The translations under genes were made by a program, and so were the position numbers. Shown here piece by piece: positions 41,076 through 49,497 of a DNA stretch of 64,000 bases. The stretch's first letter is position 1; every line of letters begins with the position of its first letter. This DNA is from JBOZRQ01 sp050789255 (lineage in GTDB: Bacteria; Bacillota; Sulfobacillia; Symbiobacteriales; Symbiobacteriaceae), in NCBI GenBank assembly GCA_050789255.1, contig JBOZRQ010000060.1:310001-374000 (forward strand), written 5' to 3'. The notes below the pieces were generated by a model. It ran no database searches and was not told the DNA's origin. It saw only the letters and a program-made list of their open reading frames with translations.

Positions 41076-42431
41076 ATGCGCTATATCCCGATTACGCAGG
41101 CCGACAAGGAGGCCATGCTGCGGGATATCGGCGTCAGCTCGACCGATGAGCTGTTCGCCGATATTCCGCCGGCCGTACGTCTTAGCCGTCCGTTGAACCT
41201 GCCGGGGCCGCGGTCCGAGCAGGAGATTCTGGCAGACTTCCGCTGGATCACGGGCAAGAACGCCAACATGATCGACAACGCCTGCTTCCTGGGATCTGGC
41301 GCCTATGACCACTATATCCCCGCCCTCGTCGACTACTTCCTGCAGCGGGGCGAGTTCCTGACCGCCTATACCCCCTACCAGCCGGAGATCAGCCAGGGCA
41401 CCCTGCAGGCGATCTACGAGTGGCAGTCGCTGATTTGTGAACTGACCGCCATGGATGTGGCCAACGCCTCCATGTACGACGGCGCCAGCGCCATGGCCGA
41501 GTCCGCCGTGATGGCCCTGGACCTGACCGGCCGCAAGAAGGTCGTCATTGCCAAGTCCGTCCACCCCGACTACCGCGCCGTGGTCCGGACGTACCTGTCC
41601 GGCCTGGACGTAGAGCTGGTGGAGGTGGGCCTGGCCGCGGGCGGAGCAGGTGTTTCCTGCACCGACGAGCTCGCCGGGGTGGTCGACGACCGGACCGCCG
41701 CAGTGATTATCCAGACCCCGAACTTCTTCGGCAACCTGGAGTCGGTGCGTAAGGTGGAGCAGATCACCCACGCCAAGGGCGCCCTCTTCCTGGTGGGCAT
41801 CACCGACCCGTACTCCCTGGGTCTGCTCGAAGCCCCGGGCAACTATGGCGCGGATATCGTCGCGATGGAGTGCCAGGCCTTCGGCAACCCGACCTCGTAC
41901 GGCGGCCCCGTCTGCGGCGTCATCGCCACGAAACAGCAGTTCGTCCGCCGCATCCCCGGCCGCATTGCCGGGCAGACCGTGGACAACCGCGGCCAGCGGG
42001 CCTTCGTGCTCACCCTGCAGGCCCGTGAGCAGCACATCCGCCGTGAGAAGGCGACGTCGAACATCTGCACCAACCAGGCCCTGAACGCCCTGGCCGCCAG
42101 CATCACCATGAACTGGCTCGGCAAGGAGGGCCTGCAGGTCGCTGCACAGCAGTCGCTGGCCAAGGCCCGCTTCCTGCACAGCGAGATCTTGAAGATCGAC
42201 GGCTGGAAGCCGGCCTTCACCGGTCCGTTCTTCCATGAGTTCACCGTGATCGCCCCGGTTGATGTGGCCAAGCTGAACGACCACCTGCTGAAGACCAAGC
42301 AGATCATCGGCGGCCACGCCATTGCCAAGCATTACCCCGAGCTCGGCAACGCGGTCACCTTCTGCGTCACCGAGAAGCGGACCCGGGCCGAGATCGACCG
42401 GCTGATCGCCGGCCTGAAGGAGGTGCGCTAA
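41076..42431 (+). CDS. gcvPA: glycine dehydrogenase (decarboxylating) subunit 1
   Basis: A 451-residue N-terminal-type half of the P protein, found in Gram-positives and archaea that split GcvP into two chains. Motifs: FLGSGAYDHYIPALVDYFLQ, YTPYQPEISQGTLQAIYEWQ, ELTAMDVANASMYDGASAMA and GGPVCGVIATKQQFVRRIPG. With subunit 2 it decarboxylates glycine using PLP. Follows gcvH by 2 nt and precedes gcvPB by 1 nt. Confidence 0.96.
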   Translation: MRYIPITQADKEAMLRDIGVSSTDELFADIPPAVRLSRPLNLPGPRSEQEILADFRWITGKNANMIDNACFLGSGAYDHYIPALVDYFLQRGEFLTAYTPYQPEISQGTLQAIYEWQSLICELTAMDVANASMYDGASAMAESAVMALDLTGRKKVVIAKSVHPDYRAVVRTYLSGLDVELVEVGLAAGGAGVSCTDELAGVVDDRTAAVIIQTPNFFGNLESVRKVEQITHAKGALFLVGITDPYSLGLLEAPGNYGADIVAMECQAFGNPTSYGGPVCGVIATKQQFVRRIPGRIAGQTVDNRGQRAFVLTLQAREQHIRREKATSNICTNQALNALAASITMNWLGKEGLQVAAQQSLAKARFLHSEILKIDGWKPAFTGPFFHEFTVIAPVDVAKLNDHLLKTKQIIGGHAIAKHYPELGNAVTFCVTEKRTRAEIDRLIAGLKEVR

Positions 42432-42432
42432 C

Positions 42433-43890
42433 ATGTCGGTTGCGCTGATTTTCGAGTTGAGCAAGCCCGGCAAGCGCAGCTTCTCCTTCCCCGAGCTCGA
42501 CGTTCCGGCGGTCAGCCTCGACGAGGCCATCCCCGCTGAGCTGCGTCGTACGGCCCCGGCCGATCTGCCCGAGGTGGGCGAGATCGAGCTGGTCCGCCAT
42601 TACACCCAGCTCTCCCGGCTGAACCACGGCGTCGACGTGGACTTCTACCCGCTGGGCTCCTGCACCATGAAGTACAACCCGCGCATCAACGAGACCGTGG
42701 TGCGCCTGCCCGGCGCCTCCTGGACCCACCCCCTGCAGGATGACTCGACTGTCCAGGGCAACCTGGAGATCATGTACACCCTGGAGGATTGGCTGAAGGA
42801 AGTCACCGGCATGGACCGGGTGACGCTTCAGCCTGCGGCCGGCGCCCATGGCGAGCTGACCGGCGCTCTCTTGATTCGGGCGTACCATGTCAACCGTGGC
42901 GACACGGCCCGCAACAAGATCATCGTGCCGGAGAGCGCCCACGGCACCAACCCGGCCACCGCCGCCATGGTTGGCTACGAGGTGGTAACGGTTGGCACCG
43001 ACAAGAACGGCAACGTCGACCTCGACAGTCTGCGCAGCGTGGTCGGTCCCGACACCGCCGCGCTGATGATGACCAACCCGTCCACCCTGGGCCTCTTTGA
43101 GCCCAACATTAAGCAGATTGCCGACATCGTCCACGAGGCCGGCGGCCTGCTGTACTACGACGGGGCCAACCTGAACGCCATTATGGGCTACGCCCGCCCT
43201 GGCGACATGGGCTTCGACGTGGTCCACCTGAACCTGCACAAGACCTTCACCCAGCCCCACGGCGGCGGCGGCCCCGGCGCCGGTCCGGTTGGCGTGAAGG
43301 CGTCGCTGGTGCCCTTCCTGCCGGTGCCCGTGGTGGAGAAGAAGGCCGACGGCTCCTTCTTCATGGACTACAATCGCCCGGCCACCATCGGCAAGATCCG
43401 TTCCTTTGGCGGCTCCTTCGGCGTCTTCGTCCGGTCGCTGGCCTACTGCCTGGCCTGCGGCGGTGAGGGGCTCAAGCAGGTCTCCGAATATGCGGTGCTG
43501 AACGCCAACTATATTCAGGCCCACCTGAAGAACTACTGGGCGCCCGCCTACGACCGCTTCTGCATGCACGAGTGCGTGCTGACCGGCAAGTTCCTGAAGG
43601 CGGAGACCGGCGTCAGAACGCTGGATCTGGCCAAGCGGCTGCTGGACGAGGGCGTGCACCCGCCCACGATCTACTTCCCGCTGATCGTCGAAGAGGCGGT
43701 CATGATCGAGCCGACCGAGACCGAGCCCAAGGAGACCCTCGACGCCTTCATCGCTTCCATGATTCAGATCAACAAGGAAGCGAAGGAGGACCCCGAGAAG
43801 GTCAAGTCGGCCCCGCACAACACCCCGGTGGGGCGCCTCGACGAGGCGCTGGCGGCCCGCAAGCCGAACCTGCGCTACAAGCGGGCATAG
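42433..43890 (+). CDS. gcvPB: glycine dehydrogenase (decarboxylating) subunit 2
   Basis: A 485-residue C-terminal-type half of the P protein carrying the PLP lysine in HLNLHKTFTQPHGGGGPGAG. Other blocks are FYPLGSCTMKYNPRINE, QPAAGAHGELTGALLIRAYH and ESAHGTNPATAAMVGYEVV. Its ATG lies 1 nt after gcvPA, so the subunits are made together. Last gene of the gcv operon before a strong terminator. Confidence 0.96.
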   Translation: MSVALIFELSKPGKRSFSFPELDVPAVSLDEAIPAELRRTAPADLPEVGEIELVRHYTQLSRLNHGVDVDFYPLGSCTMKYNPRINETVVRLPGASWTHPLQDDSTVQGNLEIMYTLEDWLKEVTGMDRVTLQPAAGAHGELTGALLIRAYHVNRGDTARNKIIVPESAHGTNPATAAMVGYEVVTVGTDKNGNVDLDSLRSVVGPDTAALMMTNPSTLGLFEPNIKQIADIVHEAGGLLYYDGANLNAIMGYARPGDMGFDVVHLNLHKTFTQPHGGGGPGAGPVGVKASLVPFLPVPVVEKKADGSFFMDYNRPATIGKIRSFGGSFGVFVRSLAYCLACGGEGLKQVSEYAVLNANYIQAHLKNYWAPAYDRFCMHECVLTGKFLKAETGVRTLDLAKRLLDEGVHPPTIYFPLIVEEAVMIEPTETEPKETLDAFIASMIQINKEAKEDPEKVKSAPHNTPVGRLDEALAARKPNLRYKRA

Positions 43891-43903
43891 TTCCGTTGCT
43901 GAC

Positions 43904-43940
43904 CGAGGTGAGGCCGGCCTCCGGCCTCACCTCGTGATTT
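43904..43940 (+). terminator. intrinsic terminator of the gcv operon
   Basis: Perfect 14-bp repeat CGAGGTGAGGCCGG (43904-43917) / CCGGCCTCACCTCG (43921-43934), 3-nt loop, then TGATTT. Confidence 0.8.
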
Positions 43941-43961
43941 CTCACAGGAGGCCAGACCAGG

Positions 43962-44786
43962 ATGAAGCAGAATCAGTGGCGTCTTCTCAACACAGGCCAC
44001 AAGACCGGCCCGGAGAATATGGCGATCGATGAGGCGATCATGCGGGCGCACGGGCGCGGCGAGGTGCCGCCCACGCTCAGGTTCTACGGCTGGGAGCCGG
44101 CTGCGGTGAGCATCGGCTACTTCCAGTCGATGGTCCAGGAGGTGGACCTGGAGGCGGTGAAGGCCGGGGGCTGGGGCTACGTGCGGCGGCCCACCGGCGG
44201 GCGCATGATCTTTCACCATAACGAACTGACCTACAGCGTGACCATCCGTGAAGAGCTGCTGCCCGGCGGGGTGATCGAGACCTACCGGGAGCTCTCCAAG
44301 GGGCTGCTGGAAGGCCTGCGCATCCTGGGCGCCGACCCCGAGCTCTCGGGCGGCGAGCAGGACCCACGCAAGTCGAATCCGGGCGGGTTCAACGCCGCCT
44401 GTTTCGATACGTCTTCGGCCTACGAGCTGACCGTGCAGGGCCGCAAGGTCGCCGGCAGCGCCCAGACCCGCAAGGACGGCGTGATCATGCAGCACGGCTC
44501 GATCATGCTGGACCTGGACGTGGCGCTGCTCTTCAGCCTCCTAAGGGTGCCCGAGGGCGCCCGGGAACGGCTAATGGAGCGCTTCAGCCGCAAGGCGGTC
44601 TCCGTCAAGGAGTCCCTTGGCCGGCAGGTCTCCTACGAGGAGGCTGCCCGGGCCTTCACCGAAGGTTTTGCGGCCGGTTTGGGGCTGGAGCTGGTGGAGG
44701 GGGCGCTGACCCCCGCCGAGGAGGCCGACGCCGCCAGGCTGCTGGAGGAGAAGTACGGCTGCGATACGTGGAACCTGAAAAAATAG
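43962..44786 (+). CDS. lipM: octanoyltransferase LipM (lipoate synthesis)
   Basis: A 274-residue BPL/LplA-fold enzyme. The catalytic Cys of LipM is C147 in NAACFDTSSAYEL, followed by the Lys of GRKVAGSAQTRK (K162); NMAIDEAIM and RRPTGGRMIFHHNELTYSV are shared with lipoate ligases. LipM moves octanoyl from acyl carrier protein to GcvH, the entry point of Gram-positive lipoate assembly. Its place between gcvPB and glyA fits this. The Cys argues against a plain lipoate-protein ligase. SD AGGAGG. Confidence 0.9.
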   Translation: MKQNQWRLLNTGHKTGPENMAIDEAIMRAHGRGEVPPTLRFYGWEPAAVSIGYFQSMVQEVDLEAVKAGGWGYVRRPTGGRMIFHHNELTYSVTIREELLPGGVIETYRELSKGLLEGLRILGADPELSGGEQDPRKSNPGGFNAACFDTSSAYELTVQGRKVAGSAQTRKDGVIMQHGSIMLDLDVALLFSLLRVPEGARERLMERFSRKAVSVKESLGRQVSYEEAARAFTEGFAAGLGLELVEGALTPAEEADAARLLEEKYGCDTWNLKK

Positions 44787-44790
44787 AATC

Positions 44791-44820
44791 TTGACAGCCC
44801 GGCATGGCTTACACTACCAT
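44791..44820 (+). promoter_or_regulatory. promoter upstream of the ZTP riboswitch
   Basis: TTGACA at 44791-44796 with TACCAT at 44815-44820 (18-bp spacer); TACACT at 44810-44815 is an alternative -10 but too close. The pair starts right after the lipM stop. Confidence 0.55.
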
Positions 44821-44823
44821 GAG

Positions 44824-44914
44824 GGAAACCGTGCCAGCGCAGCGTAACTGGCGAAAGAGGGGGAGAACACCCCGAGGGAGCGCTGCGTCTGACAACAAGC
44901 CGTTCGCCTGGGCT
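44824..44914 (+). ncRNA. ZTP (pfl) riboswitch
   Basis: The pfl motif's conserved halves are present: GCGCAGCGTAACTGGCG at the start, an internal GGGG/CCCC hairpin, closure by CGCTGCG, a linker, and the 3' pseudoknot half CCGTTCGCCTGGGC. pfl RNAs sense ZTP/ZMP, the purine intermediate that builds up when 10-formyl-tetrahydrofolate is short, and typically precede folate and one-carbon genes, as here (glyA). Confidence 0.87.
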
Positions 44915-44961
44915 GGAGGCATGGGGAGCAGGTATTCCTGCGTCCCCGTGGCCTCCTTTTT
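44915..44961 (+). terminator. terminator of the ZTP riboswitch
   Basis: GGAGGCATGGGGAGCAGG (44915-44932) pairs with CCTGCGTCCCCGTGGCCTCC (44937-44956) over a TATT loop, then TTTTT. Ligand binding upstream is expected to stop it forming. Confidence 0.85.
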
Positions 44962-44994
44962 GCATGGATTACAACCTGGGGAGGACTCCGAGCC

Positions 44995-46233
44995 ATGGCA
45001 GACCTGAAGACCTACGACCCCGAAGTCTACGAGGTAATCCAGCTTGAGGCGAAGCGGCAGTACAACAACATCGAGCTGATCGCCTCCGAGAACTTCGTGC
45101 CCCAGCCCGTGCTGGAGGCCGCCGGCAGCGTGCTGACCAACAAGTACGCCGAGGGCTATCCCGGCAAGCGCTACTACGGCGGCTGCGAGCATGTGGACGT
45201 GGTGGAGAACATCGCCCGGGAGCGCCTCAAGGCGGCCTTCGGGGCGGACCACGTCAACGTGCAGCCCCACTCGGGCGCCAACGCCAACACCGCCGTCTAT
45301 TTCGCCTTCCTGAACCCCGGCGACACCGTGCTGGGCATGAACCTGGCCCAGGGCGGCCACCTGACCCACGGCTCGCCGGTCAACTTCAGCGGCAAAACCT
45401 ACAACTTCATCCCCTACGGCCTCGACCCCGAGACCGAGCGGGTCAACATGGAGACCGTGGCCGAGCTGGCCCGGGAGCATAAGCCGAAAATCATCGTGGC
45501 CGGCTACTCGGCCTACCCCCGCACGCTTGACTTCAAGCGCTTCCGGGAGATCGCCGACGAGGTCGGCGCCCTGCTCATGGTCGACATGGCCCACTTCGCG
45601 GGCCTGGCTGCCACGGGCTACTACCCGAACCCCATGGAGCATGCCCACATCGTCACCACCACGACGCACAAGACCCTCCGGGGTCCCCGGGGCGGCGCCA
45701 TCCTCTGCCGGGCCGAGTACGCCCAGGCCATCGACAAGGCGATCTTCCCCGGCATGCAGGGCGGCCCGCTCATGCACATCATCGCGGCGAAGGCGGTGGC
45801 CTTCAAGCAGCTGAGCGACCCCGCCTACAAGGCCTACTGCGGCCGGGTCGTCGAGAACGCCCAGGCCATGGCCAAGGCCCTGACCGACCGGGGCTTCCGC
45901 CTGGTGACCGGCGGCACCGACAACCACCTGATGCTGGTCGACCTGCGCCCCAAGGGCATCACCGGCAAGAAGGCCGAGCACCTGCTCGACCAGGTGGGCA
46001 TCACGGTCAACAAGAACGCCATCCCCAACGACCCCGAGAAGCCCATGGTGACCAGCGGCATCCGCGTGGGCACCCCGGCGGCCACCACCCGGGGCATGGG
46101 GCCGGCCGAAATGGATCAGATCGCCGACCTGATCGACCGGACCATCGGCGCCCGGGACGACGAGGCGAAGCTGGCGCAGATTCGCGCCGAGGTGAGCGCC
46201 CTGACCGCCCGCTTCCCCCTGGTGCAGGAGTAA
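44995..46233 (+). CDS. glyA: serine hydroxymethyltransferase
   Basis: A 412-residue PLP enzyme interconverting serine and glycine with transfer of a one-carbon unit to tetrahydrofolate. PLP-lysine motif VTTTTHKTLRGPRGG; other signatures NNIELIASENFVPQPVLEAA, KYAEGYPGKRYYGGCEHVD, NVQPHSGANANTAVYFA and TSGIRVGTPAATTRGM. ATG with GGGGAGGA upstream. Regulated by the ZTP riboswitch in its leader; placed next to the glycine cleavage operon. Confidence 0.97.
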   Translation: MADLKTYDPEVYEVIQLEAKRQYNNIELIASENFVPQPVLEAAGSVLTNKYAEGYPGKRYYGGCEHVDVVENIARERLKAAFGADHVNVQPHSGANANTAVYFAFLNPGDTVLGMNLAQGGHLTHGSPVNFSGKTYNFIPYGLDPETERVNMETVAELAREHKPKIIVAGYSAYPRTLDFKRFREIADEVGALLMVDMAHFAGLAATGYYPNPMEHAHIVTTTTHKTLRGPRGGAILCRAEYAQAIDKAIFPGMQGGPLMHIIAAKAVAFKQLSDPAYKAYCGRVVENAQAMAKALTDRGFRLVTGGTDNHLMLVDLRPKGITGKKAEHLLDQVGITVNKNAIPNDPEKPMVTSGIRVGTPAATTRGMGPAEMDQIADLIDRTIGARDDEAKLAQIRAEVSALTARFPLVQE

Positions 46234-46243
46234 CGGATGACCA

Positions 46244-46281
46244 GGAACCCCCGTCTCAAGGAGGACGGGGGTTCCTTTTAT
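46244..46281 (+). terminator. intrinsic terminator after glyA
   Basis: GGAACCCCCGTC (46244-46255) / GACGGGGGTTCC (46264-46275), 8-nt loop, then TTTTATT. Confidence 0.88.
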
Positions 46282-46303
46282 TGCAGAGGGGGAGGCGGAA
46301 AGA

Positions 46304-47107
46304 GTGCTGTATACCGAACCGAAGGTGCAGACGTTCGAGGCAGTGGCGCCCCGCAGCACGGCAGATGGCTCGCCGGCAGAGATGCCGGTCTTCGTGGCGC
46401 ACCCTGAGCCGACCGGGGAGAAGCGGCCCGGTCTGATCCTGCTCCAGGAGATCTTCGGGGTCAACGACCACATCCGGGATGTGTGCCGTCGGTTTGCCTC
46501 CATGGGCTATGTGGTGGTCGCACCGGACATCTTCCACCGGTCGGGGCACTGGATCAAACTTGGCTATGACCAGTTCTCTGAGGCGAGGCCGCTGGTCGGC
46601 ACGCTGACCGAGGAGCTGGTGGTGGGGGACATTGCCGCCGCCCTGGACTTTCTGACCGGTCAGGATGATGTGGACGCCACCCGGATCGGCGTGGTGGGCT
46701 ACTGCTTCGGCGGGCGCATGTCCTTCATCTCCGCAGCCCGGTTCCAGGGCCGGATCAAGGCCGCTGCGATCTACTACGGCGGCGGCATCGCATCGAATCA
46801 AACCAGCGAGGCCTGGCCCGTGCCGCCCCTCACCCGGACCGGGGATATCAAGTGCCCTGTGATCGCCTTCTTCGGGGCCCTCGACAAGCACATCCCGCAG
46901 GAGGCGGTCGCCGCCCTGGACGAGTCGCTCCAGGCCCACGGGGTGGCCCACAGCGTGCACTACTACCCATACGCCGACCACGGCTTCTTCTGCGACGCCC
47001 GTGCGACCTACCACCCGCGGGCGGCTCAGGACGCCTGGCACCGCACCATGTGGTTCTTCGGCAAGCACCTCGGTCCGGTGCCCTCGGTCCCCTGGAACCA
47101 GGTGTAA
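46304..47107 (+). CDS. dienelactone hydrolase family protein
   Basis: A 267-residue alpha/beta hydrolase of the dienelactone hydrolase type. The nucleophile is Cys134 in VVGYCFGGRMS, Glu49 in LLQEIFGVN is the family's accessory acid, and the Asp and His are in FFGALDKHIP and PYADHGFFCD. Natural substrate uncertain; the fold also acts as carboxymethylene-butenolidase or general esterase. GTG start with GGGGGAGG upstream. The next gene is 3 nt downstream. Confidence 0.88.
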   Translation: MLYTEPKVQTFEAVAPRSTADGSPAEMPVFVAHPEPTGEKRPGLILLQEIFGVNDHIRDVCRRFASMGYVVVAPDIFHRSGHWIKLGYDQFSEARPLVGTLTEELVVGDIAAALDFLTGQDDVDATRIGVVGYCFGGRMSFISAARFQGRIKAAAIYYGGGIASNQTSEAWPVPPLTRTGDIKCPVIAFFGALDKHIPQEAVAALDESLQAHGVAHSVHYYPYADHGFFCDARATYHPRAAQDAWHRTMWFFGKHLGPVPSVPWNQV

Positions 47108-47110
47108 CCC

Positions 47111-47638
47111 ATGGACGACTTACGCTACCCGGTGGGCCGTTTCGCGGCGCCCGATGAGATTACGCCCGAGCATCGCATCCAGTGGATCCTTGAGATCGAA
47201 CAGACCCCCGCAAGGCTGCGTGAAGCGGTGGCAGGCCTTGCGCCGGCGCAGTTCGCCACCCCGTACCGGGAAGGTGGGTGGACGGTGCGGCAGGTGGTTC
47301 ATCACATCTTTGACAGCCACGTCAACAGCTACGTGCGCTTCAAGCTGGCCCTGACCGAGCCGGAGCCCACGATCAAGCCCTACGACGAGGCAGCATGGGC
47401 CAAGCTGGCCGACACCGAGGCCGTCGACCCCGAGGTCTCCCTGGCGCTGCTCGACGGGCTGCACACCCGCTGGGTGGCGCTGCTGAAGGCGCTCACGCCC
47501 ACGGACTTCGCCCGCACCCTGCGCCATCCGGAGATGGGCCTGCTCACGCTGGATCAAATGCTGGGCCTATACGCCTGGCACGGGCGCCACCACGTGGCCC
47601 ACATTACCAACCTGCGCCAGCGCCTGGGGTGGACCTAG
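47111..47638 (+). CDS. YfiT/BstA-like DinB-fold metal-dependent protein
   Basis: A 175-residue protein of the YfiT/BstA type (putative bacillithiol S-transferase or metal-dependent hydrolase). Opening DDLRYPVGRFAAPDEIT is typical; the three metal histidines are in VRQVVHHIFDSH and YAWHGRHHVAHI. Co-transcribed with the dienelactone hydrolase-like gene, which would suit detoxification of electrophiles. Distinct from the other DinB-fold gene at 30228. Confidence 0.9.
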   Translation: MDDLRYPVGRFAAPDEITPEHRIQWILEIEQTPARLREAVAGLAPAQFATPYREGGWTVRQVVHHIFDSHVNSYVRFKLALTEPEPTIKPYDEAAWAKLADTEAVDPEVSLALLDGLHTRWVALLKALTPTDFARTLRHPEMGLLTLDQMLGLYAWHGRHHVAHITNLRQRLGWT

Positions 47639-47693
47639 AACAAAAGCAGCCGGTGGCGATCTGCCACTGGCTGCTCTGTCATAGCGTGTGTAG

Positions 47694-48650
47694 CTAGTTG
47701 CTTACCTGACGGACCCGGATCTCGCCGATGCCGCCAGATACCTGGAGCTCGACCCGGTCCTTCGCCGTGTCGTAGCTGGGCGAAATCCACACGCCGTCCC
47801 GCTTATCGTAGTCGCCGCCGACATTGACCGAGCCGATGCCGGTGGAGAACCGGATGCGGACCGCCATCGATCGGGGGATGTTGATGGTGGTGGCGCCGAC
47901 GCCGGTGTTGATCTCGGCGCGGAACTCGCCCTTGGCCGGGAGGGTGATGTTGGACTCGCCGACCCCGGTCTCCAACTTCAGACCGGTCAGGGTCAGGGCC
48001 GAGAGGTCCAGCGTCGATTCACCTACGCCTGTGCCCACGGTGAGCTGCGTGGGCACGTCCGGGTTGAGGCGGAGATCCCAGCGACCGCCCCGGGTGTTGT
48101 TGCCAAAGAAGAGGGGGAAGTTGTTCATCTCGGTGCGCAGGCTGTAGACCGCCGTGTCGCCACTATTGTAGTGATCCTTCACGAGCCGGGAGCCGTTGAT
48201 CCGGTAGACCTCGCCGTCTACCAGGCGGCCGCCCTGGGCGCCGGCGCTGATGCGCAGCTCGCCCACGCCCGGCTTGATCTCCACACGGGCCGCTTTGGCC
48301 CCGTTCACATCGGCGGCAATCTGATCTTCAGCGACCGAGGAGCCACCGGCGCTCAGGGTGGGGTACAGGTAGAGGGCGCCGCCAAGGAAGGTCAGCACGA
48401 CACCGAGGATCACCCAGCGCCCCCAGGCGGTGTTGCGGCCGAACAGGATATCCAGGCCGCCGGCGATCAGCCAGACGGGCCAGAGGCGCCACAGGACGGA
48501 CCAGACCTCCCAGCCGAGCAGGCCGAGGTTATTGGCCAGGAACACCAGGCCCATGGCGATCAGGATCACCGGGCCGACCACGCCGCGGCGCCGAGTGGGG
48601 ACCGGGGGCTTGCCAGTAGGAATACCGAACTCGTCTTTCTGGACGTTCAC
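47694..48650 (-). CDS. LiaF-like membrane protein with toast-rack type C-terminal domain
   Basis: A 318-residue protein. Residues about 20-110 hold three or four helices of the LiaF/DUF5668 type (VVGPVILIAMGLVFLANNLG, WPVWLIAGGLDILFGR). The extracytoplasmic C-terminal part is a beta repeat with GVGESTLDLSALTL, GVGESNITLPAKGEF, GVGATTINIPRSM and GIGSVNVGG, i.e. GVGxxxxxL repeats. LiaF-like proteins are envelope-stress modulators; here no LiaRS-like pair is adjacent. GTG at 48650 with AGGAGG upstream; coupled to the next gene upstream (13-nt gap). Confidence 0.8.
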   Translation of the reverse strand: MNVQKDEFGIPTGKPPVPTRRRGVVGPVILIAMGLVFLANNLGLLGWEVWSVLWRLWPVWLIAGGLDILFGRNTAWGRWVILGVVLTFLGGALYLYPTLSAGGSSVAEDQIAADVNGAKAARVEIKPGVGELRISAGAQGGRLVDGEVYRINGSRLVKDHYNSGDTAVYSLRTEMNNFPLFFGNNTRGGRWDLRLNPDVPTQLTVGTGVGESTLDLSALTLTGLKLETGVGESNITLPAKGEFRAEINTGVGATTINIPRSMAVRIRFSTGIGSVNVGGDYDKRDGVWISPSYDTAKDRVELQVSGGIGEIRVRQVSN

Positions 48651-48663
48651 AGGATGATGCCTC

Positions 48664-49281
48664 CTAGTTGTTGCGGTTGCGGTTGAATAGCAGGACGCCG
48701 ATGCCAATCAGGGCCAGGGGGAAGAGCCAGCGCATCATGGAGCCGACGAAGACGGTGGTACCCACAATCGCCAGCACGCCGGCGGGAATAATGGCCCACT
48801 TCTGCCGTGCCAGCACGGTGACCAGCCCGAACGTGGCGGCCAGACCGTATAGCATGATCGCGCCGGTGGGCAGGAAGGGCAGAATCTTGCCGAAGAGGAC
48901 CACCACGGCCACCGTGCCAAGCACACCGCCGGGGATCATCGCCCACCAGTGCTGCGGCCGGTTTAAGTAGACACCCCAGAAGGCGGCGCTGAGGGCGCCG
49001 AGGATGATCCAGCCGAAGTCGAACCAGGGCAGCAGCCCTTCCAGCATGATCATCGCCCCGATGGCACCCAGGGCAGCGGTGGGAAACAGCGCCCACCAGT
49101 GGTTTCGGTTCGTTATGAAGACCAGCCCGAAGGAGGCAGCGCCGAGCAGGAACATCGCGCCCCAAAACAGGCTGCTGATGAAATGGAAGATGCCCAGGTT
49201 GCCCAGGAGCAACAGGACGCCAAGACCGAGGAGCCCGAATCCTGCGAGCGAGCGACCATCTGTGGAAAACCGAGTGTTCAT
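48664..49281 (-). CDS. LiaI/LiaF-type transmembrane protein
   Basis: A 205-residue protein that is almost wholly membrane-embedded: about eight short helices in repeating pairs, with recurring RNHWWALFPTAALGAIGAM, RPQHWWAMIPGGVLGTVAVV and RQKWAIIPAGVLAIVGTTV modules. This is an internal triplication of a WWAxxP-GxL unit. ATG at 49281 (another at 49284) after GGAGGAATCG. Transcribed with the LiaF-like gene. No known enzyme function. Confidence 0.75.
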   Translation of the reverse strand: MNTRFSTDGRSLAGFGLLGLGVLLLLGNLGIFHFISSLFWGAMFLLGAASFGLVFITNRNHWWALFPTAALGAIGAMIMLEGLLPWFDFGWIILGALSAAFWGVYLNRPQHWWAMIPGGVLGTVAVVVLFGKILPFLPTGAIMLYGLAATFGLVTVLARQKWAIIPAGVLAIVGTTVFVGSMMRWLFPLALIGIGVLLFNRNRNN

Positions 49282-49406
49282 CATCGATTCCTCCGTTTCA
49301 CTTACAAGACAAGTATAGGCCTTGAAAAGTTCATGCACATGTGCCTGAATTCACATCTTCTAGATGACGACCCATGCCAAAAGTCATGTTCTGGTCATGA
49401 TCGGGC

Positions 49407-49435
49407 TTGACGGTCCTCGACAGCGCGCCTATACT
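49407..49435 (+). promoter_or_regulatory. promoter of the marR-efflux operon
   Basis: -35 TTGACG (49407-49412), 17-bp spacer, -10 TATACT (49430-49435). Transcription should start about 49442. Confidence 0.85.
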
Positions 49436-49448
49436 ACCAAAGACGATC

Positions 49449-49479
49449 CTTAATGGTGCTAAAGACTAGCATGGTTAAG
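49449..49479 (+). promoter_or_regulatory. candidate MarR operator
   Basis: Bipartite inverted repeat CTTAA-TGG-TGCTA-AAGAC-TAGCA-TGG-TTAAG. The outer and inner pentamers are perfectly symmetric (CTTAA/TTAAG and TGCTA/TAGCA), centred just downstream of the transcription start. Size and position suit a MarR dimer blocking its own promoter. Confidence 0.75.
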
Positions 49480-49497
49480 CACGAAAGGGGCACCCGA

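Noticed and set aside
43962..44786. Lipoate-protein ligase A
   Set aside because: The conserved Cys147 in NAACFDTSS is the LipM nucleophile, and the gene lies in a glycine cleavage context without a free-lipoate uptake gene; octanoyltransferase is the better call.
44804..45007. Short plus-strand ORF upstream of glyA
   Set aside because: It lies entirely over the ZTP riboswitch and its terminator, and has no SD.
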